Positions 1 to 5,365 of a stretch of DNA of 7,130 nucleotides are shown here, in pieces. A model generated the notes under the pieces. That model made no database searches. It saw only the letters and a program-made list of their open reading frames with translations, and had not been told where the DNA came from. Made by a program: the position numbers and the translations under genes. The first letter of the stretch is position 1. Each line of letters opens with the position of its first letter. This stretch comes from Bacteroidales bacterium (GTDB taxonomy: Bacteria; Bacteroidota; Bacteroidia; Bacteroidales; F082). Location: assembly GCA_017428285.1 (NCBI GenBank), contig JAFRRE010000044.1, positions 1 through 7,130 of the forward strand, read 5' to 3'.

Positions 1-231
1 GGCGAAGGTGGCGTAATCCGTTGTGGTGCTGATGTTGCTCAGCAGGGCGTCGACGGCCTCTTGGGTCATCTTGCCCTTCTCGACGAGCTTACCGTAGCCC
101 TTCGAGATGGAAGCCATAGCCTTGTCGAGGCTGGCTTGCGTACGGCTCTTCATGACGACGGGCATCTTGGCGGCGAATGCCTTCACGATGCCTTTGGCCA
201 TGGTGCCGGTTCCAATAACACAGATTTTCAT
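1..231 (-). CDS. hbd: 3-hydroxybutyryl-CoA dehydrogenase, N-terminal part (cut by left edge)
   Basis: The first 77 codons of a gene running off the left edge. The translation starts MKICVIGTGTMAKGI, the beta-alpha-beta nucleotide-binding start of the 3-hydroxyacyl-CoA dehydrogenase family, and continues with FAAK (residues 19-22) and KLVEKGKM, which match the Clostridium-type Hbd helix layout. The enzyme interconverts acetoacetyl-CoA and 3-hydroxybutyryl-CoA in the cytoplasm; together with the enoyl-CoA hydratase at 2543-3322 it would link acetoacetate made from lysine to crotonyl-CoA. Odd points: the third glycine of GxGxxG is Ala12, and the acidic residue expected after strand beta2 is replaced by Ser29-Arg30-Thr31, which suggests NADP(H) rather than NAD(H). 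The ATG at 231 is chosen because the Rossmann strand starts directly after it. The 68-bp AT-rich spacer upstream shows no clear promoter. The family assignment is firm; the exact substrate is inferred from context. Confidence 0.9.
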   Translation of the reverse strand, partial: MKICVIGTGTMAKGIVKAFAAKMPVVMKSRTQASLDKAMASISKGYGKLVEKGKMTQEAVDALLSNISTTTDYATFA

Positions 232-299
232 GATGTTTGGAATTTAATGAATTAATTGATTTGATGATTTGATATTTAAGATTTCAAAGATTATTTTCG

Positions 300-953
300 T
301 TATAGTTTTTCATTTCTCATTAAAGAAACTCCTTGTCGGATGATATCTTCACGTCTTCCATTCTCCATAGCAAAGCCCATTTGTACATGTTTGACAATTT
401 GGTTTTTGTCGATGAAAAACATGGTCGGACTGCCCGTGAGATTCATACACAAGGCATCCTTTTGTTCGATGATGAATAGGTTGTTGTATTTGTCTTGAAG
501 GCTCTTGGCATATTCAATGGTTTCTTGTAGGTTTGAATCTTCCGACAATTCGACAAGGCAAAGAATGTCAATGCCTTCCAATTCAGCTTTCAAGTTGTTT
601 ATTGCATTGGGAAATTCTTTTTCAACCTCCTCCTTGCCAAAACCACAGTGTGTGTCAGTGAAAATTAAAATTGTTTCCTTGTTGAGCCATTTCTTGAGTC
701 CCACTGTTTTTTCTTCAAGGTTTTTTAATTGAATATCAGGAATTTCTCTTCCAACCGTGTTGTTGTACCAAGCCATGGAAATCTTTTGGCTGAGTTCTTG
801 GCTCTCCTTTTCAGTAAGACTTGTGACACCCTCGTAAAACTTCTCGTAATCCACAGGAATGATATAGTTATCCGACCTATCGCACGACAGCATGACGCTA
901 ATTGCCGCCAAAGCCAATGCAAACGAAAAGGTCTTTTTTATGGTGGTTTTCAT
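300..953 (-). CDS. Thioredoxin-fold lipoprotein with atypical CGFG active site
   Basis: A 217-residue protein. An N-terminal Lys-rich segment and hydrophobic stretch (residues 5-22) end in MLSC with Cys24 as the probable lipidated residue, so it is likely anchored in the envelope, periplasmic or outer-membrane. A thioredoxin-like domain covers about 70-210: the strand ILIFTD leads into H102-C103-G104-F105-G106, at the place where TlpA/ResA proteins carry CxxC, and GSPTMFFID (174-182) supplies the cis-proline Pro176. With only one cysteine in the motif it cannot form the usual vicinal disulfide; Cys132 and Cys169 are also present. The start at 953 puts the signal peptide at the N-terminus. An alternative start at 989 adds 12 residues and overlaps the stop of the upstream regulator as TAATG, which would favour translational coupling. 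The gene is clearly AT-richer than the metabolic genes. The substrate is unknown. Confidence 0.75.
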   Translation of the reverse strand: MKTTIKKTFSFALALAAISVMLSCDRSDNYIIPVDYEKFYEGVTSLTEKESQELSQKISMAWYNNTVGREIPDIQLKNLEEKTVGLKKWLNKETILIFTDTHCGFGKEEVEKEFPNAINNLKAELEGIDILCLVELSEDSNLQETIEYAKSLQDKYNNLFIIEQKDALCMNLTGSPTMFFIDKNQIVKHVQMGFAMENGRREDIIRQGVSLMRNEKL

Positions 954-988
954 AGTGATATGGTGTTGTCTATTTCCTTTGAGTGTCA

Positions 989-2479
989 TTATTTTACTAA
1001 TTTTAATCCTTTTTCGGAAAGATAGTAGCGCTGTTTAGGATGATTTGGTTGGTCTGGGTAAGCGCGAAGAACATAACCATCTTTAATGGCCGGATTAAGT
1101 ATGTTGACTCTGACATATCTTCTACTTGTCATTTTTAGTTTTTTCATTAATACTTCCATCGTAAAGACTCGATCTCGTATTATGTTTATTAGCCTCTGAA
1201 CTTGGTCACTAACTTGGTCACTAACTTGGTCACTAGCATGTTCACTAACTTGGTCACCTACTTGACCACTAACTTGGTCACCTACTTGACCACTAACATG
1301 TTCACCTATCCAATAAGTAATAGTTGAGCTGACCAAATCACTTTCAAACTCCACCTTGCCTTTGGTAAGTTGTTCCCAGGCCAACATCTTGTCGATGCCG
1401 TAGCCTGCGTTCTCACCTAATTTAGCATAGCGGAAGAACTTGATAATATTCGGGTTGCGCGGAATCGAATGTATCTGTGTGCGCAGTTCCGACAGCGGAA
1501 ACATGAACCTTCCGGGATTCTGCAATTCAATGCGGTCGGAAAACACCCGTATGGTGGGATGCATGGGGCTGAAGTAGTCGGCGTGGGCACAACAATTCGT
1601 AAGTCCTTCTCTCAAAGCATACAATTGCGACTCGTCTTCCGTGCCGATGCCATCGGGACGAGCCTCGTAGGGTGCATTCACAAAGTTGCGCAGACGCTGG
1701 AGGATAATCTGGTACGATTCCCAGATGTTGTCCTGCTCCTGCATACGATAAGTGTAGCGCACTCGGGCTTCGGCAAGAGTTTTTCCTGGTATTTCAAGGT
1801 AGTCGATCCAGAAATTGCTCACATGTCGCTGAACCACATCGCGTTGACCGAGCATCAGGATACCGCCTATTGTCAACTTTCCATCTTTCGAAATGCCCAC
1901 CTTTTCACAGAATTGCTCGTCTGGTAGGTTCTTGTATGGGAACGATGGGTTGTCGAAACGAATCTGGTTCCTATAAGTTTCCAATGAACCCTTGTTGAGG
2001 TCGTCAATGCTTGTTCCCTCCACCACCTGTTCGCTCTTGCTACCGAAAGCCTGATCGCGCATCATGGCCATGATTTCCGTTTCAGTGGCGCGACGGTCGC
2101 CGCTGCCCGTGCGAATGAATGTGTTGATAGTATTACCGTAATAAATGGGCTTCACCAAAGAGGACGGCACGAAGAATGCCAACACCAGCTTTCCGTCAAA
2201 GTTGTATTTTATCCCTTTTGCCGAAAGCCTCATGTTGAACTTCTCACCACGAAGTGTGTTTAGGAAGTCAGATTCCGTCTTTTCACCGTTATTCACGCCT
2301 TGAATTTCGAACTTTTTCCCATCTTGTTTGATGCCGAATACGACCCATCCTCCCGAGGTATTCGAGAAGGCCGAAACTGTTGACCATACATTCTCTGACA
2401 GCTTGTCTTGGGAAGACTTACATTCAAAGTCATCCCACTCAATGTCGGCCAATTTCAATAATAATTCTTCTTTGGTCAT
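989..2479 (-). CDS. AlbA_2 / HATPase_c_4 regulator with tetrapeptide repeat and winged helix
   Basis: A 496-residue cytoplasmic protein of the family often annotated as ATP-binding or RecG-like transcriptional regulator. Residues about 14-135 form an AlbA_2 (Schlafen AAA_4-like) domain with FECKSS at 18-23 and the GGWVVFGI strand at 43-50. Residues about 285-380 resemble HATPase_c_4: ALREGLTN (288-295) as the N-box, NPGRF from 321, and GYGIDKM (359-365). Nine four-residue repeats of [GS][DEG][QH][VA] type occupy 392-427. The C-terminus (428-496) has the pattern of a winged helix, ending RYYLSEKGLKL. The family is generally thought to be regulatory or defence-related; no target is shown here. 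The gene lies 63 bp after the enoyl-CoA hydratase, with a 32-bp palindrome in the gap, and its stop overlaps a possible start of the next gene. It is unrelated to lysine metabolism and probably an insertion into the operon. Confidence 0.85.
   Translation of the reverse strand: MTKEELLLKLADIEWDDFECKSSQDKLSENVWSTVSAFSNTSGGWVVFGIKQDGKKFEIQGVNNGEKTESDFLNTLRGEKFNMRLSAKGIKYNFDGKLVLAFFVPSSLVKPIYYGNTINTFIRTGSGDRRATETEIMAMMRDQAFGSKSEQVVEGTSIDDLNKGSLETYRNQIRFDNPSFPYKNLPDEQFCEKVGISKDGKLTIGGILMLGQRDVVQRHVSNFWIDYLEIPGKTLAEARVRYTYRMQEQDNIWESYQIILQRLRNFVNAPYEARPDGIGTEDESQLYALREGLTNCCAHADYFSPMHPTIRVFSDRIELQNPGRFMFPLSELRTQIHSIPRNPNIIKFFRYAKLGENAGYGIDKMLAWEQLTKGKVEFESDLVSSTITYWIGEHVSGQVGDQVSGQVGDQVSEHASDQVSDQVSDQVQRLINIIRDRVFTMEVLMKKLKMTSRRYVRVNILNPAIKDGYVLRAYPDQPNHPKQRYYLSEKGLKLVK
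1199..1306 (-). repeat. Nine tandem 12-bp units inside the regulator gene
   Basis: On the plus strand the units read aacttggtcact with variants, in perfect 12-bp register from 1199 to 1306. The three units at 1199-1234 are identical; 1235-1246 and 1295-1306 carry a catgtt variant, and 1259-1270 and 1283-1294 a cttgac variant. The coding strand gives GEHV, SGQV, GDQV, SGQV, GDQV, SEHA, SDQV, SDQV, SDQV. Because the unit is a multiple of three, copy-number change would lengthen or shorten the protein by four residues without a frameshift. The array links the ATPase-like domain to the winged helix. Confidence 0.95.
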
Positions 2480-2503
2480 ATTCGTCTATCATTTGATAAT
2501 TTG

Positions 2504-2535
2504 GTGTAGAGACGGTGTGCACACCGTCTCTACAC
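2504..2535. repeat. 32-bp perfect palindrome between hydratase and regulator genes
   Basis: Sixteen bases, gtgtagagacggtgtg, are followed at once by their exact reverse complement, cacaccgtctctacac, with no loop; the next flanking pair (2503/2536) does not match. It lies 8 bp beyond the hydratase stop and 25 bp before the regulator start. The form resembles dispersed palindromic (REP-like) elements with a gtctctac end that I recall from bacterial genomes including Bacteroidota. It could act as a transcription-attenuating hairpin, but no T-run follows on the minus strand, so an ordinary terminator is not supported. Confidence 0.85.
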
Positions 2536-2542
2536 ACAAGGT

Positions 2543-3322
2543 TCATTTCCCCACAAACTTCGCAGGCCGCTTCTCAAGGAACGCCCCCATCCCCTCTTTC
2601 TGGTCGTCGGTGGCGAAGCACTTGCCGAAGGCAACGTTCTCCAACTCGATGGCGTCGTCAGCGATGAGGTCGTAGCTCTCGTTGATGCAACGCTTGACGT
2701 GGGCGATGGCCAAAGGCGCGTTGGCGACCATCTTTTGGGCGGTCTCCATCACCTTGTCCATCAGTTCCTCGGGTTCGCAGACGGCGTTCACCAAACCGAT
2801 GCGCAGGGCTTCGTCGGCACGGATGGCCTTGCCCGTGAAGATCATCTCCTTGGCGTAGCCTTGTCCGACGAGTTTGGCCAGACGGTAGGTGCCGCTGAAA
2901 CCAGGCGTGATGCCCAGTCCCACTTCGGGCTGACCGAACTTGGCCTTCGACGAGGCATAACGGAAATCGCAAGCCATGGCCAACTCGCAGCCACCGCCAA
3001 GGCAGAAGCCGTTGACGGCCGCGATGACGGGAATCGGCAGCGTCTCAATCTTACGGAAAGCGATGGCGCCGAGTTTGCTGAACTCGTAGCCTTCCTTCTC
3101 GTAGAGGTGCACCATCTCCGAGATGTCGGCACCCGCCACGAAGGCCTTCTCGCCATCGCCCGTGACAATGAGGACGCGCGTCTGCGTCGTGTCGAGGTTG
3201 CTGACGAAGTGGTCGATCTCCTTCAGGATGGTGGAGTTGAGCGCGTTCAACGACTTGGGCGCCGACACTTTCATGACGGTGATCTGGTCGAGTTGCTCAA
3301 TCTTCAAGAAACCATATTCCAT
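2543..3322 (-). CDS. crt: Enoyl-CoA hydratase / 3-hydroxybutyryl-CoA dehydratase (crotonase)
   Basis: A complete 259-residue crotonase, the usual family length. It reversibly hydrates crotonyl-CoA to 3-hydroxybutyryl-CoA in the cytoplasm. FVAGADISEM (61-70) and NGFCLGGGCELA (104-115) supply the oxyanion hole (Ala65, Gly110 by family analogy) and the first catalytic glutamate, Glu113. FGQPEVGLG (129-137) supplies the second, Glu133, followed by TPGFSGTYRL. Having both glutamates separates it from crotonase-fold enzymes with other chemistry. It follows the CoA-transferase gene by only 11 bp, so the two are surely co-transcribed. Short-chain preference is inferred from the neighbours (a CoA-transferase, and Hbd further downstream), not from specific residues. 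Its GC-rich third positions match kamD, kamE and the transferase gene. The start at 3322 leaves a family-typical N-terminus. Confidence 0.93.
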   Translation of the reverse strand: MEYGFLKIEQLDQITVMKVSAPKSLNALNSTILKEIDHFVSNLDTTQTRVLIVTGDGEKAFVAGADISEMVHLYEKEGYEFSKLGAIAFRKIETLPIPVIAAVNGFCLGGGCELAMACDFRYASSKAKFGQPEVGLGITPGFSGTYRLAKLVGQGYAKEMIFTGKAIRADEALRIGLVNAVCEPEELMDKVMETAQKMVANAPLAIAHVKRCINESYDLIADDAIELENVAFGKCFATDDQKEGMGAFLEKRPAKFVGK

Positions 3323-3333
3323 GACGGGAGGGA

Positions 3334-3993
3334 TTAGATGTCCATGGGTTTCCAGTTGGGGTCAAGGATGAGCTTGGCCTCGGTGGCTGCTTGCATCTGC
3401 TCGAAGGTGAACTCGGGGTGGATTTCGCGCACCACGATGCCTTCGGGCGTGATGTCCATGACACCCATCTCGGTGATGATCATGTTCACCTGTCCGGCGG
3501 CGGTCAGGGGTAACGTACACTCCTTCAGGATCTTGGGAGCACCCTTCTGGGTGTGTTCCATGGTGAGAATCACACGCTTGGCACCCACGACGAGGTCCAT
3601 GGCGCCGCCCATACCGGGAGCCATCTTGCCAGGGATGATCCAGTTGGCGAGGTTGCCCTTCTCATCCACTTGCAGGGCGCCGAGGAACGACACGTTCACA
3701 TGGCCGCCACGGATGATGGCAAACGAAGTGGCCGAGTCGAAGGTGCATGCACCGGGCAGCAGCGTGATGGCACCACCGCCAGCGTTGATGAGGTTCTTGT
3801 CTTCCTTGCCTTCTTCGGGGGTCGGGCCCATGCCCATGGCGCCGTTCTCGGTTTGGAGGGTCACGGTGACACCTTCAGGAAGGTAGTTGGGGATCAAAGT
3901 CGGAATGCCAATACCCAGATTGACAACATCGCCGTCGTGCAATTCTTTTGCAGCACGCTTGGCGATCACTTCTCTCATTTCATTTTTGTCCAT
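3334..3993 (-). CDS. atoA: 3-oxoacid (butyrate-acetoacetate) CoA-transferase, beta subunit
   Basis: A 219-residue class I CoA-transferase subunit B. It moves CoA between an acyl-CoA (butyryl-, acetyl- or succinyl-CoA) and acetoacetate, so acetoacetate from lysine cleavage would become acetoacetyl-CoA. Visible motifs: NLGIGIPTLIPNYLP (25-39), TENGAMGMGP with Glu49 as the expected glutamate that forms the CoA thioester, GGHVNVSFLGALQVD in the middle, and PGKMAPGMGGAMDLV. The start is set at 3993, where MDKNEMREVIAKRAA begins the conserved fold; the reading frame stays open to 4083, but that stretch encodes a low-complexity Lys/Asn/Thr-rich extension over an AT-rich spacer. The alpha subunit (AtoD), commonly adjacent, is not in this window; a serine hydrolase lies upstream instead. 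The preferred acyl donor cannot be read from the sequence. Confidence 0.93.
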   Translation of the reverse strand: MDKNEMREVIAKRAAKELHDGDVVNLGIGIPTLIPNYLPEGVTVTLQTENGAMGMGPTPEEGKEDKNLINAGGGAITLLPGACTFDSATSFAIIRGGHVNVSFLGALQVDEKGNLANWIIPGKMAPGMGGAMDLVVGAKRVILTMEHTQKGAPKILKECTLPLTAAGQVNMIITEMGVMDITPEGIVVREIHPEFTFEQMQAATEAKLILDPNWKPMDI

Positions 3994-4000
3994 AACTTGA

Positions 4001-4028
4001 TGTTTAATTGTTGTTTGTTTAATTGTTG
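4001..4028 (-). repeat. Duplicated 13-bp AT-rich leader element before the CoA-transferase
   Basis: The 13-mer tgtttaattgttg occurs at 4001-4013 and again at 4016-4028, perfectly conserved and 15 bp apart. On the coding strand this is an A-rich leader (caacaattaaaca) ending 7 bases before the start codon. Such A-rich leaders stand in for Shine-Dalgarno sites in Bacteroidota. A closely related 12-base string occurs in the kamE leader at 6164-6175. A regulatory role is possible but unproven. Confidence 0.5.
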
Positions 4029-4030
4029 AA

Positions 4031-4062
4031 TTGTTTGGTTTTCTACTTAATTTATACTTTTG
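4031..4062 (+). promoter_or_regulatory. Possible Bacteroidota-type promoter pointing rightward (antisense)
   Basis: On the plus strand TACTTTTG at 4055-4062 fits the TAnnTTTG -7 element exactly. A TTG at 4031-4033 lies 21 bases upstream, within the usual spacing to the -33 element. Transcription would run into the 3' end of the serine hydrolase gene in antisense, and no plus-strand gene follows. The spacer is very AT-rich, so a chance match is quite possible. Confidence 0.25.
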
Positions 4063-4067
4063 CGGTT

Positions 4068-5255
4068 TTATTCTGTCGGCCACGAAATGCTCAACTGTTC
4101 AAACAGCACTGGAATAATTGCGCAGGTGTTGTTGTGTAGCCCGATTCTCACCATGACAAGGTTTTTGTCGGGGTTAACGTAAAGCACTTGATTGCAGATT
4201 CCCAGCGCATAGTAGCCGGAATGTTCAGGTCTAATATAACCTTCGTAATTCACGTTATACCAATTGAAATGGTAGCCAACAGTATTGGAATCAAATTCCT
4301 TAGTCTGATTTATCCATTCCTCACTCACAATGCGTTTTCCATTCCACATTCCGTTGTGGAGATAGAGACAGCCTATCTTGGCAAGATCTTTTATAGTGGT
4401 CGAGAGGCCGCCAAAAGTGTGTGCATTATCATGTTTGCGGCTGTCAATGTTGATTAGCGCAAACGTCTCCATACCGAGCGGCTTCCATACCTTTTCGCTG
4501 AGATAGTCGGCAAAACGCTTGCCTGATGCGCGCTCAATGACAACACCGAGAATTGCTGCCGTCATGCTTTCATAACGACGCGATGTGCCTGGCTCACAAC
4601 GGAATTTCAGACTTTTGATTTGCTTCATCAGATTGTGTCCATAATTCAATTTGGCCATAGCATTAAGCATCTTCAGATCCTTTAATGAGGTGAACTCGTA
4701 GGTGTCGTCGAAATCAAGTCCGCTCTTCATATCCAGCAAATGACGGATGGTCAGTTTTTGCCACATCGGGTCTTTCTTTTTCAGTTCCGGCAGATAGTCG
4801 GTAACAGGGTCATCAATGCTGTGAATGTAACCATCGTCAACCGCGATGCCGCATAGTAGTGATGTGATAGATTTGGTAACGGAAAAGATGTTGGCCATGC
4901 GGTCGGACGAGAAATCGCCACAGTACCTCTCATAAACGATGCTATCGTTATGAATGATGAGCCATCCCTGCGTGTTGCTTGCCGCGTTCATCGCTTCCCA
5001 AAAGGTCATACTGTCACAATGAGGCGGCTGTGTAAAACGCATCGTATCAATCCAATCAGCTCTCATTTTGGCAACAGGAAACCGAAATGCCACCTTGCCA
5101 TTGGCAATAGTGTCGTGTTCACGATGCTCGAAACTGAAAATATTGGGACCATATTTGCCATCAGTCCTTAAGCCTCTTACAATTGCACAAGAAGACATAC
5201 CAAATGCGCAGATTGTGAGGATAACGATTATTATGGTTAATCTACAATACTTCAT
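4068..5255 (-). CDS. Serine-hydrolase lipoprotein, class C beta-lactamase family
   Basis: A 395-residue protein starting MKYCRLTII, with a hydrophobic signal segment to about residue 20 and the lipobox MSSC (Cys23), so probably an envelope lipoprotein. The body is a beta-lactamase-family (PF00144) serine hydrolase. FSVTKS contains the catalytic Ser125 and Lys128 of SxxK; Tyr228-Glu-Ser230 occupies the place of the YxN motif, with Ser for the usual Asn; HTFGGLSTT (279-287) is the third motif. LTIRHLLDMKSGLDF (168-182) is typical of the family. Members include esterases, D-aminopeptidases and penicillin-binding-like proteins; the substrate cannot be told, and true beta-lactamase activity is not implied. 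An open frame extends to 5354, but the extra 33 residues come from translating the repeat region at 5288-5343, so 5255 is preferred. It stands between kamE and the CoA-transferase gene and is visibly AT-richer than both, which suggests a later insertion. Confidence 0.88.
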   Translation of the reverse strand: MKYCRLTIIIVILTICAFGMSSCAIVRGLRTDGKYGPNIFSFEHREHDTIANGKVAFRFPVAKMRADWIDTMRFTQPPHCDSMTFWEAMNAASNTQGWLIIHNDSIVYERYCGDFSSDRMANIFSVTKSITSLLCGIAVDDGYIHSIDDPVTDYLPELKKKDPMWQKLTIRHLLDMKSGLDFDDTYEFTSLKDLKMLNAMAKLNYGHNLMKQIKSLKFRCEPGTSRRYESMTAAILGVVIERASGKRFADYLSEKVWKPLGMETFALINIDSRKHDNAHTFGGLSTTIKDLAKIGCLYLHNGMWNGKRIVSEEWINQTKEFDSNTVGYHFNWYNVNYEGYIRPEHSGYYALGICNQVLYVNPDKNLVMVRIGLHNNTCAIIPVLFEQLSISWPTE

Positions 5256-5287
5256 TTTCTCGATGCGTTTTAATCCACAGTTTTTGT

Positions 5288-5343
5288 GTTGATTTCGAAA
5301 GTACAACTTTACATTTCGCGTTGATTTGTAAAGTACAACTTTA
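5288..5343 (-). promoter_or_regulatory. Two direct 24-bp repeats with palindromic cores before the hydrolase gene
   Basis: The 24-mer at 5288-5311 recurs at 5320-5343 with two mismatches (gttgatttcgaaagtac against gttgatttgtaaagtac), a 32-bp period. Each copy contains the inverted repeat AAAGT-aca-ACTTT (5298-5310 and 5330-5342), extended to 15 bp in the second copy. The pair lies 33-88 bp upstream of the hydrolase start, where a promoter or operator would be. The spacing of three helical turns puts both palindromes on the same face of the DNA, as for a dimeric regulator binding twice. The minus strand holds TACTTTCG (5304-5297), one base off a TAnnTTTG -7 element, so promoter function is only tentative. 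Confidence 0.55.
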
Positions 5344-5365
5344 TAAAACAACACATTTTACACAA

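Noticed and set aside
285..293. Minus-strand TAATCTTTG before hbd as a promoter -7 element
   Set aside because: The spacing has three rather than two bases between TA and TTTG, and no -33 element is clear.
1199..1306. The 12-bp repeat array as a CRISPR
   Set aside because: Units are contiguous without spacers, too short, and lie inside an intact reading frame.
2504..2535. The palindrome as a rho-independent terminator
   Set aside because: On the minus strand no run of T follows the stem, and there is no loop.
2699..3337. Long plus-strand open frame opposite the enoyl-CoA hydratase gene
   Set aside because: It mirrors a clearly real crotonase in GC-rich sequence; the translation is Arg/His/Asp-rich, with no recognisable fold.
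3338..3886. Plus-strand open frame of 182 codons opposite the CoA-transferase gene
   Set aside because: It is an antisense shadow; no family resemblance, and the opposite strand encodes a conserved enzyme.
3994..4083. 30-residue N-terminal extension of the CoA-transferase
   Set aside because: It is low-complexity sequence over an AT-rich spacer that also overlaps the hydrolase stop; the family fold starts at 3993.
5256..5354. 33-residue N-terminal extension of the serine hydrolase
   Set aside because: It translates two direct repeats of intergenic character and would bury the signal peptide; the ATG at 5255 gives a proper lipoprotein signal.
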